Shown: in pieces, positions 55,803 to 64,000 of the stretch
How the letters are laid out: every line of letters begins with the position of its first letter
How positions within the stretch are numbered: position 1 is the first letter of the stretch
DNA from: an uncultured Acidobacteriaceae bacterium
GTDB taxonomy: Bacteria > Acidobacteriota > Terriglobia > Terriglobales > Acidobacteriaceae
DNA length: 64,000 nucleotides
Direction: 5' to 3'
Assembly (NCBI GenBank): GCA_937879855.1
Contig: CALFMO010000050.1
Coordinates: 62,001 to 126,000 of the forward strand
Position numbers and translations under genes: made by a program
Notes under the pieces: model-generated
The model's input: only the letters and a program-made list of their open reading frames with translations
What the model was told of the DNA's origin: nothing
The model's database searches: none

Positions 55803-57068
55803 ATGGCTGCCGCCCAACAGCCCGCGTTCCCCCGCACCATCTTCCACGTTGACATGGACGCCTTCTTCGTGTCCGTGGAAGAGCTCTACGATCCGTCGCT
55901 GAAAGGCCAGGCTGTCGTGGTCGGAGGTCAGCGCCACGAGCGCGGAGTCGTCTCCGCCGCTTCTTATGCCGCCCGCAAATTCGGAGTGCACTCCGCCATG
56001 CCTCTGCGCACCGCCGCCAAGCTGTGTCCGCACGCCATCTTCGTCGACGGACATCCCGACCGCTATCGTGAATTTTCCCAAAAGGTCCACCAGGTCCTAG
56101 GCGCATTTTCACCGCAAGTGGAAATGGCCTCGATCGACGAAGCCTATCTCGATATGACCGGCACCGATCGCCTTCACGGTCCTCCGCTGAAGGCCGCGCA
56201 CGCTTTGCATCAGCGCATGAAAGCCGAGACCAGCCTGAACTGCTCGGTTGGAATCGGAACTTCCCGGCTGATCGCGAAAGTTTCCTCGGCGCAGGCGAAG
56301 CCAAACGGCGTACTCTGGATCGTTCCCGGCGAAGAAGCCAAGTTCCTCGCCCCGCTCGACGTGCGCGAAATCCCGGGCGTCGGCAAAGTGATGGAGACTC
56401 ATCTGCACGCGCTCGGAATCAAGAAAGTAGGAGACTTGGCTCGCCTAGACGAATCCGAACTCTCCGAGCGCTTCGGCAAATGGGGACTAGCCTTGGCTGG
56501 CAAGGCTCGCGGTGAAGATGCCGGCGGCTGGTTCGATTCCGAAGTGGGAGCCGACACCGAAGCCAAGTCCATCAGCCACGAGCACACTTACAACGAAGAC
56601 ACCGCTGACCCGAACCAGCTCGAAGCCACGTTGATGCGCCTTTCAGAAATGGTCGGCCGCCGCCTGCGCGAATCCGAATTTCACGCGCGCACCATTCAAC
56701 TGAAACTTCGGTACAAAGATTTCACCACGCTAACGCGCGCCCATACGCTCGCGTCTCCCACGCAACTCGACACCGAGATCTTCGAACAGATACGTGCACT
56801 CTTCCGCAAGAACTGGAAAACAGGCATGCCCGTCCGCCTTCTAGGCGTGCACGCATCGTCGTTCACTGCGCAGCCCGATCAGATCAACCTGCTTGAAGGG
56901 AACCGCCAGCAGCGCTGGAAAGATGCGATGGCTGCGGCTGACCGCCTGCGTGACAAATTCGGCGAGTCCAGCGTAAGTCTGGCCGCGGGCATGCGCGGAA
57001 CTTTCCGCGAGCGGACCCATGAGAATCCGGCAGGACTTCCCGGAAAAGGAAAGCCAAAATCTACCTAG
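55803..57068 (+). CDS. dinB: DNA polymerase IV (Y-family)
   Basis: A 421-residue translesion polymerase. Catalytic Asp17 and Asp19 (FHVDMDAFF) and the SIDEAYLDMTG motif (Asp/Glu near residue 105) are present, with the fingers motif ASYAARKFGVHSAMP. The thumb HhH (VREIPGVGKVMETHLHALGIKKVGDL) and little-finger domain follow. The C-terminus does not show an obvious clamp-binding peptide. It bypasses damaged template bases with low fidelity. It converges with the radical SAM gene, leaving 9 bp between stops. Confidence 0.95.
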   Translation: MAAAQQPAFPRTIFHVDMDAFFVSVEELYDPSLKGQAVVVGGQRHERGVVSAASYAARKFGVHSAMPLRTAAKLCPHAIFVDGHPDRYREFSQKVHQVLGAFSPQVEMASIDEAYLDMTGTDRLHGPPLKAAHALHQRMKAETSLNCSVGIGTSRLIAKVSSAQAKPNGVLWIVPGEEAKFLAPLDVREIPGVGKVMETHLHALGIKKVGDLARLDESELSERFGKWGLALAGKARGEDAGGWFDSEVGADTEAKSISHEHTYNEDTADPNQLEATLMRLSEMVGRRLRESEFHARTIQLKLRYKDFTTLTRAHTLASPTQLDTEIFEQIRALFRKNWKTGMPVRLLGVHASSFTAQPDQINLLEGNRQQRWKDAMAAADRLRDKFGESSVSLAAGMRGTFRERTHENPAGLPGKGKPKST

Positions 57069-57077
57069 CGGCGAATC

Positions 57078-58175
57078 CTAGCGAGTTTCGTTCTGTTCCC
57101 GAGATTGAATCTGGACTAGCGGAGCATTCTGGCTGACGAAGCGTATTCCCTTTTCCCATCGATTTAGTGCATCACCGTCCGATCGCAGTTTGCGTACAGC
57201 TGAGCCGACGTATAACGAAGTTTGCACCAGGTGTCCGACCTTGACAGGGCCGACGACCTTAACGTCGCGAATCCAGTGCAGCGCGCTGCTGATGCTGCAT
57301 CCACACTGGCTGCAATCTGGAGTGCCGCCGAACACGCACGGCTCCACATGTGTGCGCAAGTCGGCAGAATAATTCGTAGACATCTTGGAGAACAGACATT
57401 CGTTCGGGCTCGCAGGCGGCGTCACAAAAGCCTTTCCCATGCCTTCCGGCAGCAGTAACTTGGGATACAAACGTCCCAACTGCGGAAGCTCTCGAGCTAC
57501 GCGTTCCCGGTCCTCCGGAGTCAGCCGTTCCGCGCTCTCCTCCCCGATCTGCGGGCTGTACAGGCTCACCCAAATGTGATCGACCTCCGGCTGCGCATTC
57601 CAGAATGCGACGTATTCCTCCAAGTAAGATGGCCGCTCCAGCATGGGCCGCGTGATTACCCAGTGCACGTTGACCGATCTGCCGGCAATATTTTTGAGGA
57701 TGCGCTCGTAGGTCGCCGGTTTGCGGCGCTCGTCATGATGTTCGGGAAGCCCGTCCACAGAAACGGCAACGCGCAAACGCGGAATTTCCATCCACTCCTG
57801 CGGTATCGCGATCACGCCGCTGGTCACCACCATCGTGAATACGTTCATCTTGCTCAGAGCGGGAAGTATGCGCGACAGTTCGCGATGGCGAACCATCGGC
57901 TCGCCGCCGACCAGCGACACGTGCAGCGGCCGGTGACGGCGCACCAGTTCCAGCACGCCTTCGACCAACGCATCGCCGCGAAAATCGCTGAGTTCGCGCA
58001 GCGTGGTCTCTCCACCCAAGTGGCCATCGCCATACGCATAACAACCCGGGCAGCTCAGCGGACACTCCCGTGTAATCTCGATCGACAACATGGGAACATG
58101 TCCGTTGAGCACACGCCACCATGCTCTCGCCAAATCGCGCGGAGTAAGACTGGAACCAGACTGCACTGCTGACAT
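57078..58175 (-). CDS. Radical SAM protein with C-terminal cysteine cluster
   Basis: A 365-residue radical SAM enzyme. I used the ATG at 58175; upstream codons look non-coding. CPLSCPGC (residues ~39-46) binds the [4Fe-4S] cluster that cleaves SAM, and SLVGGEPMV supplies the GGE motif. A C-terminal set of Cys (NECLFS, EPCVFGG, CSQCGC) suggests a SPASM or Twitch-like auxiliary cluster. Such enzymes often modify peptides, but no precursor peptide is visible nearby, so the substrate is unknown. It is divergent from the DUF294 gene with 263 bp between the starts. Confidence 0.88.
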   Translation of the reverse strand: MSAVQSGSSLTPRDLARAWWRVLNGHVPMLSIEITRECPLSCPGCYAYGDGHLGGETTLRELSDFRGDALVEGVLELVRRHRPLHVSLVGGEPMVRHRELSRILPALSKMNVFTMVVTSGVIAIPQEWMEIPRLRVAVSVDGLPEHHDERRKPATYERILKNIAGRSVNVHWVITRPMLERPSYLEEYVAFWNAQPEVDHIWVSLYSPQIGEESAERLTPEDRERVARELPQLGRLYPKLLLPEGMGKAFVTPPASPNECLFSKMSTNYSADLRTHVEPCVFGGTPDCSQCGCSISSALHWIRDVKVVGPVKVGHLVQTSLYVGSAVRKLRSDGDALNRWEKGIRFVSQNAPLVQIQSREQNETR

Positions 58176-58202
58176 GTGAAGCTTAGATGCGCCAAGTCGA
58201 AT

Positions 58203-58259
58203 GAAGGGTTCTCCTCCGACCCTGAAAGTTCTCCGCCAAGACCCGGAAGTTCTTCGCAC
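58203..58259. repeat. Three direct repeats upstream of the DUF294/radical SAM divergent genes
   Basis: Units beginning GAAGGGTTCTCC (58203), GAAAGTTCTCC (58224) and GAAGTTCTTC (58246) recur with 20-21 bp spacing, close to two helical turns. They lie 28 bp upstream of the radical SAM start and about 180 bp upstream of the DUF294 start. They could be operator sites for an unidentified regulator. Confidence 0.4.
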
Positions 58260-58438
58260 TGTTGTTTTTTTCAACTGAATAGTTTTCAACGGAATATAAG
58301 GCAGGCACACCGCACTGCAATCTCCCCTGTCAGCGATCTTCGCGGGTAAAAGCTTTTGATTCAGTTTCGTGCCTGCTTTGACTTTCGCACTCGCACCCAC
58401 CTACCATCGAAGGTCCTTCGCCTAACTGAGGTCCAACC

Positions 58439-60370
58439 GTGGCGCACTCTTCATCGGAATCGGTGATTACCGATACGGTGGTCTCCTTTCTCAAGAACGT
58501 TCCTCCGTTCCAATTTCTTTCGGTGCGCGAACTTTGCCGCTTGGCGACGACCATGACCCTGGAATTCTTTCCCAAAGATACGGTCATCGTCAGCGCCGGC
58601 CATCCTGCCTCGGAATCGCTCTACATCGTGCACAAAGGTGGCGTCAAACTGGCCCTGCGATCACAAGTAGGCAAGCAAATCGTGCTCGACAAGCGCAGCG
58701 AGGGCGAAATTTTCGGCCTTCTTTCGGTGATGAGCAAGGATCTCGCTCGTCTCGATGTTGTCGCCATCGAAGACACTCTCTGTTACCGCGTCCCGGCAGA
58801 GCAGGTGCAAAAGCTCATTTCTTCCAATGCCGAAGTCTCGACCTTTCTGTTGCGAACCTCCGTCACTCGCTACATGGACCGCAGCCTGCAGGAACTTCGC
58901 ACTCAGACCGGGCTCATGGGCGACACCGAGCGCCTCCTGTATTCACTCTCTGTAAGCGATGTCCCCAGTTCGCCTCCGCTGCTTTGCCAGCAGAACACAA
59001 CCATTCGCGAAGCCGCGCAAATGCTTGCCCATGCGAAGGCCACGTCGGTGTTCGTTACCGATGTGAGTGGGTCGGCCGTCGGCATCGTTACTGATCGCGA
59101 TTTTGCCCAGAAGGTGGTGGCGCAGGCATTGCCTCTCGATCGAGCCGTGACCGAAGTCATGAGTTCGCCGGTTGTCGCTGTGGAAGCTAGCGAACGTCTG
59201 TTCCGTGCTTTGCTCGCCATGGTGAGCCGCAACATTCATCACGTCCTGGTCACGCAGCGGGGAACTCCCACCGGCGTGCTTACCGCTCACGACCTGATGG
59301 TCTTGCAAGGCAAGTCTCCGCTCAACGTCGTGCGATTCATCGAGGCGCAAACCAGCGTGCAGGATTTGGCCAAAGCGAATCAGCGCATCAGCGGCCTTTT
59401 GCCACTCTTGCTGAGGGAGGGCGCGAAGGCCAGTCACGTCACCCGCGTGGTTGCGGAGATGAACGACCGCCTTATCGTAAAGATTCTGCAATTCGCCGAA
59501 GCCAAACTCGGACCTCCTCCTGTTCCGTATTGCTGGGTCGTGCTGGGTAGTGAAGGCCGCCGCGAACAGACTTTCAAAACCGATCAGGACAATGCGCTCC
59601 TCTATGCCGACTCGGAAGATCAAGCGAGCGCCCGCGAATACTTCGCTCAACTCACTGCATTTGCGCAGGACGCCTTGCTGACCTGCGGTTATCCAATTTG
59701 TCCCGGCAATTACATGGCGAGCAATCCGCTCTGGCGTCAGCCGCTTCAGGCGTGGATGACCCTTTTTCACGAGTGGATCACGCAAGCTGAACTTCACGGT
59801 ACCGAAGACGCTCTCATCTTCCTCGACATGCGGCCGGTGGCGGGCGACTTCTCCCTCTATCAGGCGCTCGCCGCGAAGAATCGCGAATGGCTGAAAGATG
59901 CTGGGATGTTCAAGTCCGTGCTGGCCTGCATTTCGACCACGCACAAGCCTCCGCTGGGATTCTTCCGCAATTTTGTCTTGGAGCGCAGCGGTGAGCACAA
60001 AGATCAGCTTGATCTCAAGCTCTTCGGCACGGGTCCGATCGTTGACGCTGCTCGAGTGTTTGCCCTCGATGCGGGAATCGAGCATACCAATACCGCGGAC
60101 CGCCTTTCCACACTCTCGACTGCCCCGGACAGGGATCCGACGATTTTTCAAGATATGCAGGAAGCCTTCGAGTTCCTCACCTTGCTGCGCCTGGAATGCC
60201 AGCTTCGCCAGGTGCGCGAGGGCAAAGAACTGGGCAACTACCTCAGTCCCGATAGCCTCACGCAGCTGCAAAGAAGCCTGCTCAAGGAGGCATTCCGCGC
60301 CGCGGCGCGCGCGCAGGCTTTGATCGAAGAAAGATTCCGGACCGCCATCTGGTCCCAGTTGGGTAGATGA
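58439..60370 (+). CDS. cNMP-binding/CBS/DUF294 nucleotidyltransferase-like protein
   Basis: A 643-residue cytosolic protein starting at GTG 58439. Residues ~25-130 form a cyclic-nucleotide-binding domain, ~170-290 two CBS motifs (VFVTDVSGSAVGIVTDRDF; HHVLVTQRGTPTGVLTAHDL), ~320-450 a nucleotidyltransferase-like DUF294 domain with VVLGSEGRREQTFKTDQDNAL (GSxGR-x-Q-x-x-x-TDQD), and the rest the DUF294 C-terminal helical domain. The family is often found beside acs and a DnaQ-like exonuclease in Proteobacteria, and that pairing recurs here. It likely senses nucleotides to control acetate metabolism. The catalytic activity is unknown. Confidence 0.92.
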   Translation: MAHSSSESVITDTVVSFLKNVPPFQFLSVRELCRLATTMTLEFFPKDTVIVSAGHPASESLYIVHKGGVKLALRSQVGKQIVLDKRSEGEIFGLLSVMSKDLARLDVVAIEDTLCYRVPAEQVQKLISSNAEVSTFLLRTSVTRYMDRSLQELRTQTGLMGDTERLLYSLSVSDVPSSPPLLCQQNTTIREAAQMLAHAKATSVFVTDVSGSAVGIVTDRDFAQKVVAQALPLDRAVTEVMSSPVVAVEASERLFRALLAMVSRNIHHVLVTQRGTPTGVLTAHDLMVLQGKSPLNVVRFIEAQTSVQDLAKANQRISGLLPLLLREGAKASHVTRVVAEMNDRLIVKILQFAEAKLGPPPVPYCWVVLGSEGRREQTFKTDQDNALLYADSEDQASAREYFAQLTAFAQDALLTCGYPICPGNYMASNPLWRQPLQAWMTLFHEWITQAELHGTEDALIFLDMRPVAGDFSLYQALAAKNREWLKDAGMFKSVLACISTTHKPPLGFFRNFVLERSGEHKDQLDLKLFGTGPIVDAARVFALDAGIEHTNTADRLSTLSTAPDRDPTIFQDMQEAFEFLTLLRLECQLRQVREGKELGNYLSPDSLTQLQRSLLKEAFRAAARAQALIEERFRTAIWSQLGR

Positions 60371-61024
60371 ATGCCGGGTTGGTGGAAGCACGAGTCTCAA
60401 TCCTCGGAGGCGCTTTCCCAGGACAGCGCACTCGACTCATTGCGCTACGTCGTTCTCGACACGGAGTTGACCTCGCTCGACTCTCGCACGAACCGTTTGC
60501 TTTCCGTCGGTGCAATCGCCATGCAAGGCGCGAGTATCCAACTGGGAAACCAGTTCTACCGCGTGCTTAATCCCAGCGTATCGATTCCCCCGGAGAGCGT
60601 CGTCATTCACAGACTTCGCGTGGAAGACGTTGCCGGTGGCGAACCGCCAAGGCAGTGTCTCGATGACCTCTGTCAATTCATCGAAGGGGCGGTGCTGGTC
60701 GGACATTTTGTAGACATCGACTTGAATATCCTGAGAAAAGAAATGGGTCAAACGGGGCGTAAGCTCAACAATCCTGCCATCGACACGGCACGAGTTCATC
60801 ACTGGATTCTGCGGCACGGTCCCTATTCCGAGGATTTGTCGATGCAACTCGAGAAGATGGACCTCCCGACGCTGGCGAAGTTTTACAGTCTTGAAGCGCA
60901 AGATGCGCATCACGCGCTGAGTGATGCGTTCCTCACGGCTCGGATATGGCAGAAGATGCTCTACGCTCTGAAGGCAAAGGGTGTCCGGAATTTGCGGAAA
61001 CTGCTGAGCATTGGCGGAGCGTGA
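60371..61024 (+). CDS. 3'-5' exonuclease, DnaQ-like DEDDh
   Basis: A 217-residue exonuclease of the DnaQ superfamily. Exo I is VLDTELTSLD, Exo II GHFVDIDLNILRKE and Exo III HHALSDAFLTA, giving the DEDDh residues. The start codon follows directly after the stop of the DUF294 gene, so they are co-translated. The pair is a recurrent companion of acs, and it is more likely to act in RNA or nucleotide processing or regulation than in replication, though this is inference. Confidence 0.92.
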   Translation: MPGWWKHESQSSEALSQDSALDSLRYVVLDTELTSLDSRTNRLLSVGAIAMQGASIQLGNQFYRVLNPSVSIPPESVVIHRLRVEDVAGGEPPRQCLDDLCQFIEGAVLVGHFVDIDLNILRKEMGQTGRKLNNPAIDTARVHHWILRHGPYSEDLSMQLEKMDLPTLAKFYSLEAQDAHHALSDAFLTARIWQKMLYALKAKGVRNLRKLLSIGGA

Positions 61025-61030
61025 AAAGCC

Positions 61031-61141
61031 TTTAATCGCAAAGGTCGCTGAGAAGTCTCGCGGAACACGCCGATAAAGCCGGCAAATTCTCATCTGCGAA
61101 CTCCGCGCGGTTCTCTCAGCGAACTCTGCAGTTATAGGCTT
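61031..61141. repeat. Imperfect inverted repeat with acidobacterial-type intergenic sequence
   Basis: AAAGCCTTTAATCGCAAAGG...TCGCTGAGA on the left and TCTCAGCGA...TATAGGCTTT on the right form the ends of a ~110-bp imperfect hairpin. Its right part (61095-61141) is about 70 percent identical by eye to 61914-61960. It appears to be a small non-coding repeat unit. Confidence 0.55.
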
Positions 61142-61220
61142 TTGCAACTCCGGTGACTAGGGTATTTGCAGCCCGCTCGTCGGGCATCACAATCAGCTAG
61201 GATAGTTGTAAGGACATTGG

Positions 61221-61814
61221 ATGCCGAACCAGGCTGTAACGAAATCCGCTGTAAGAACCTCTGCGGTCGCGCTGTTTGCGCGCAATTTCTTCAAACATCC
61301 CTCGATGCTCGGTTCGGTGGTGCCAAGTTCTCCGTTCCTGGTAAAGCGTCTGATGTCAGAGATCGACTGGGATGGTGCGCGGGTGTTGGTCGAATTCGGC
61401 CCAGGCGTCGGCACCATTACGCGGGAAATCCTCAAGCGTATGCGGTCGGATGCGGTGCTGTTGGTGATTGAACTCAACGAAGAATTCGTGGAGTACCTCA
61501 ACTCGACCCTGCGCGACCCGCGCATTCGCGTGATTCACGGCTCGGCGAAGCACGTGCGACGCATTCTTGCCGAACACGGCCTGGCGCGCGCCGACGCCAT
61601 CATTTCCAGCATTCCCTACAGTCTTCTTCCAGAGACGCTGCGGCAGGAGATTGTCGCCGAATCGCGGCACGCGCTAAAGACGCAAGGTTCGTTGCTGATC
61701 TTTCAGTACAATCGCACCCTACTGCCTTACCTCAAGTCCAGCTTCAGTTCGGTTCGACTTAACTTCCATTTGTTAAACATTCTGCCAGTGCTGATCTTTC
61801 ACTGCACGCCTTGA
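61221..61814 (+). CDS. Class I SAM methyltransferase, phospholipid N-methyltransferase-like
   Basis: A 197-residue methyltransferase. LFARNFFKHPSMLGSVVPSSPFL is the typical start of PmtA-like enzymes, followed by the SAM motif VEFGPGVGTITREIL (residues ~53-67) and SIPYSLLP in the place of motif IV. Members methylate phosphatidylethanolamine to phosphatidylcholine. The small size without a membrane segment fits the group. A lipid substrate is likely but not certain; rRNA methylases share the fold. It stands 196 bp after the exonuclease gene. Confidence 0.82.
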   Translation: MPNQAVTKSAVRTSAVALFARNFFKHPSMLGSVVPSSPFLVKRLMSEIDWDGARVLVEFGPGVGTITREILKRMRSDAVLLVIELNEEFVEYLNSTLRDPRIRVIHGSAKHVRRILAEHGLARADAIISSIPYSLLPETLRQEIVAESRHALKTQGSLLIFQYNRTLLPYLKSSFSSVRLNFHLLNILPVLIFHCTP

Positions 61815-61913
61815 GGATGTCGTTGGTCGCCGGTCGCTCGGCTGGCTTTGGATTCGCGCCTTAGATACCCCAATCTGCATCCCAAGCCAGCCCATGATTA
61901 GCAAGCTTTCCTT

Positions 61914-61960
61914 CGCGATCTCCGCGTCGTTTTCTCCGCAAACTTTGCGGTCAAAGGCTT
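61914..61960. repeat. 47-bp dispersed repeat, second copy
   Basis: Matches 61095-61141 over its full 47 bp with substitutions spread throughout, including shared CTCCGCG, TCTC and AGGCTT blocks. Located between the methyltransferase gene and the basic exported protein gene (gap 61815-62039), which otherwise shows no gene. Confidence 0.5.
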
Positions 61961-62039
61961 GGCCTTAGGCCGGCACAGTTTTTGAGCGCACAAAACCTCC
62001 GGTGGCTCGGAGGTTTATATTTCGGGCAATTCCAGGAAG

Positions 62040-62465
62040 CTATTGCTTTAGCGGAGGTTTGTCAGGACCTTGCGCCGGTTCCGTCTTCGCCTTCTTGGCG
62101 ACAGGTGCTTTCTTGGTTGCGTTCTTCGCTGCAGGCTTGCTCGACGTGCCGGCGTGCGACTGCGAGTTCTGGTCCTTGTTTGCCGTGACCGGCTTTCCGC
62201 TAACCTGCTTCGCCGACACAGGTTTTAGCTGCGCGCTTGCTGGCTTAGCCTGTTTGGAGGATGCTGTGGTCTTGGCCGGCTTTGCATTCTTGCTAGCGTC
62301 ATTGTGATGGCGCCAGAACGCGACTTTTGAAAGCCGGCTGTGCTGCTGCGTGTCTTTGCCCGGATCTTTTGCGGAATTCTTCGCCGCAGCCTGCGCCATC
62401 GTCATCGCGCTTAATAGCAGTACGCTGATGCCGAGGGTCAACATAGTTCTGGTTGTTCTACGCAT
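62040..62465 (-). CDS. Exported Lys/Ala-rich low-complexity protein
   Basis: A 141-residue protein beginning at ATG 62465 after GGAGG at 5-nt spacing. A signal peptide (TLGISVLLLSAMTMAQAAA) precedes a mature part made almost wholly of Lys, Ala, Ser, Thr, Gln and Pro (for example KPASAQLKPVSAKQV, KNATKKAPVAKKAK). It is strongly basic and predicted to be disordered. Such proteins may bind nucleic acid, peptidoglycan or anionic polymers at the cell surface. No homology-based function is recognised. Confidence 0.7.
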   Translation of the reverse strand: MRRTTRTMLTLGISVLLLSAMTMAQAAAKNSAKDPGKDTQQHSRLSKVAFWRHHNDASKNAKPAKTTASSKQAKPASAQLKPVSAKQVSGKPVTANKDQNSQSHAGTSSKPAAKNATKKAPVAKKAKTEPAQGPDKPPLKQ

Positions 62466-62820
62466 AAGGCCTCCGTGTTTGGGCCATTGTGCTGCGCTTA
62501 ACACGGACTCACAAGTGACGAAAGGGAACAGCCGTTGGGGAATTGGGGTGCCGCGAGACCGATCTCCAATCGCGTGGATACCCGGCATAGGGGTGGCATC
62601 AAAAATAACCGGGGCTGTCTTACGCAATTGCTGGCCGCGCCGGATGCGCACCGTGATCGTGTTTATCTGGCTTTTAGGTTCTTCCCGCCCTTGATTAAAG
62701 CCTTGAGACCCTCGCTCGACCCTTCCGGATCTACTATCCAGATCCGCAGGGATAAATCCCACTCACGCTAAACCTGGAGCCGAAGGCCGAAGGCGGGAAG
62801 CCCATGCCTGAATCTCCCGG

Positions 62821-62836
62821 TGTGATCCTCGTCACA
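62821..62836. promoter_or_regulatory. CRP/FNR-family palindrome upstream of acs
   Basis: TGTGATCCTCGTCACA matches the CRP consensus half-sites TGTGA-N6-TCACA exactly. A TAGAAT box at 62854-62859 could be a -10 element, placing the site near -38 of a start at about 62866, close to class II activation at -41.5. The E. coli acs gene is CRP-activated, which fits. The remainder of the 463-bp gap (62466-62928) shows no gene. Confidence 0.6.
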
Positions 62837-62928
62837 TCCGGCCCCGCGAGGGGTAGAATAAACTCCTGCGATCTCGTGCTATGGTTTACGGCACGTAATA
62901 ACAATTCCTCCGCGTTGAGGTTTTCAAC

Positions 62929-64000
62929 ATGGCCGATAAAGCCGTCGTCGATACACAGGCTCCCAACATTGATTCCATTCTGAACGAGCAGCGCAAGTTC
63001 GAGCCTCCCTCCGAATTTGCCAAGCAAGCCCACATCAAAACTCTTGATGAATACGAGCATCTTTATAAGGAATCCATCGACGACCCCGATAAATTCTGGT
63101 CGCGCATTGCCGGCGAATTGCACTGGTTCAAGAAGTGGGACAAGGTTTTGGAATGGAATTGCCCGTGGGCAAAGTGGTTTGTCGGCGGCCAGTTTAATCT
63201 CTCCTACAACTGTCTGGACCGGCACGTCGATACCTGGCGCAAAAATAAGGCCGCGATCGTTTGGGAGAGCGAGCCCGGCGAGGTTCGCACCCTTACCTAC
63301 CAGCAACTGCATCGCGAAGTGCAGAAGTTCGCCAATGTTTTGAAATCCCTGGGCGTAAAGAAAGGCGATCGCGTCGCTATTTACATGGGCATGACGCCGG
63401 AGCTGCCCATTGCGATGCTGGCCTGCGCGCGCATTGGGGCGCCGCACACGATCGTCTTTGGCGGATTTTCTTCGAACGCGCTGGTTGACCGCATTCATGA
63501 TTCGCAGGCGTCGGCGGTGATCACCCAGGATGGATCGTATCGCCGGGGCGGCGAAGTGAAATTATTCCCCGCCGTGGAGGAAGCCCTGAAGTCATGCCCC
63601 AGCGTGAAGCACGTCATCATTTACAAGCGCACGGGAACTGCGATCAACATGCAGGCGGGTCGCGATCATTGGTGGCACGAGCTCATGGCGAAGGCTTCCG
63701 ACGTTTGCCCCGCGGAGCCGCTGGACGCGGAGCATCCGCTTTACATCCTCTATACCTCCGGAACCACCGGCAAGCCGAAAGGTGTGGTGCACACCACAGC
63801 CGGATATTCCGTGGGCACTTACCTGACTACAAAGTGGGTGTTCGATCTAAAGGAACAAGATACCTACTGGTGCACCGCCGACATCGGATGGGTGACGGGG
63901 CATAGCTACATCGTTTACGGGCCGTTGCAAAACGGCGCCACCAGCCTGATGTATGAGGGCGCTCCGAATTTTCCCGAGCCCGACCGCTTCTGGTCGATCA
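62929..64000 (+). CDS. acs: Acetyl-CoA synthetase, N-terminal part (continues beyond window)
   Basis: The first ~357 residues of an AMP-forming acetyl-CoA synthetase. The ATG at 62929 follows TTGAGG 9 nt upstream. [25 protein letters not shown] is the acs-specific N-terminal block, [26 protein letters not shown] is conserved, [15 protein letters not shown] is the ATP-binding P-loop and [18 protein letters not shown] is the next motif. It activates acetate to acetyl-CoA in the cytosol. The C-terminal domain and the regulated acetylation Lys lie outside the window. A CRP-type site is about 95 bp upstream. Confidence 0.95.
   Translation, partial: MADKAVVDTQAPNIDSILNEQRKFEPPSEFAKQAHIKTLDEYEHLYKESIDDPDKFWSRIAGELHWFKKWDKVLEWNCPWAKWFVGGQFNLSYNCLDRHVDTWRKNKAAIVWESEPGEVRTLTYQQLHREVQKFANVLKSLGVKKGDRVAIYMGMTPELPIAMLACARIGAPHTIVFGGFSSNALVDRIHDSQASAVITQDGSYRRGGEVKLFPAVEEALKSCPSVKHVIIYKRTGTAINMQAGRDHWWHELMAKASDVCPAEPLDAEHPLYILYTSGTTGKPKGVVHTTAGYSVGTYLTTKWVFDLKEQDTYWCTADIGWVTGHSYIVYGPLQNGATSLMYEGAPNFPEPDRFWSI

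Noticed and set aside
54123..56090. 655-codon open frame on the minus strand opposite glgA
   Set aside because: It lies antisense to a complete glycogen synthase with all motifs; the long open frame is a by-product of GC-rich codon use and its product shows no known domain.
58943..60400. 485-codon minus-strand frame opposite the DUF294 gene
   Set aside because: The plus-strand frame encodes recognisable cNMP, CBS and DUF294 domains; the antisense product has no signal or family pattern.
1..64000. tRNA, rRNA, CRISPR array, transposase or integrase genes
   Set aside because: No T-loop-like sequence in a cloverleaf context, no regularly spaced identical repeats and no DDE or tyrosine/serine recombinase motifs were seen by reading both strands.

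Overview
The window looks like chromosomal DNA of an Acidobacteriota member (Terriglobia, Koribacter-like), judged from the gene families: FecR/DUF6600 protein, GT87 and GT-C-like membrane proteins, DUF2891, orphan MEMO-like protein, HD-GYP/GGDEF protein with a multi-pass N-terminal module, and dispersed hairpin repeats between genes. Coding density is high. I saw no tRNA, rRNA, CRISPR array, insertion sequence or prophage.

Layout. 1-2.8 kb: partial isochorismatase-family hydrolase, Dph6-like ATPase, DUF2891 protein and a small exported protein. 3.1-9.9 kb: RraA-like protein and a tripartite RND efflux operon (adaptor, pump, TolC-like channel), followed by three small membrane proteins to 11.1 kb. 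11.1-22.9 kb is a signalling block. A minus-strand series runs HD-GYP/GGDEF cyclic-di-GMP enzyme, peptide/nickel-type ABC transporter (two permeases, binding protein, one ATPase), then a secreted subtilisin-like protease and a stand-alone copy of the membrane module found in the HD-GYP protein. Divergent from the HD-GYP gene is a sigma-54 activator with a C-terminal PilZ domain. The protease gene carries a well-spaced sigma-54 promoter and an upstream palindrome typical of an activator site, so the block can be read as one cyclic-di-GMP/sigma-54 circuit (inference).

22.9-32.5 kb: PhoD phosphatase, DinB-like protein, membrane-anchored TlpA thioredoxin (apparent CTG start) with a rhodanese, galT, a decayed cytochrome c fragment, heme O synthase, secreted metallo-beta-lactamase-fold protein, gluconokinase and MFS transporter. 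32.6-43.1 kb: a compact plus-strand cluster with a pseudo-phosphatase/fatty acyl reductase fusion, a second reductase, a pyruvyltransferase-like protein, two acyl-activating ligases, a crotonase, an acyl carrier protein and a diacylglycerol-kinase-like enzyme. It looks like a pathway for an unusual acyl/alkyl lipid and is the most interesting possible new system here. A thioredoxin/VKOR disulfide pair and an esterase follow.

44.9-57.1 kb: two membrane glycosyltransferase-like proteins downstream of a phosphofructokinase with pyrophosphate-type residues, then ruvC, a secreted protein, a FecR/DUF6600 protein, a MEMO-like protein, rsmA, glgA and DNA polymerase IV. 57.1-64 kb: radical SAM protein, a cNMP/CBS/DUF294 signalling protein with a DnaQ-like exonuclease, a phospholipid methyltransferase-like protein, a basic exported protein, and the start of acs with a near-ideal CRP-type palindrome upstream.
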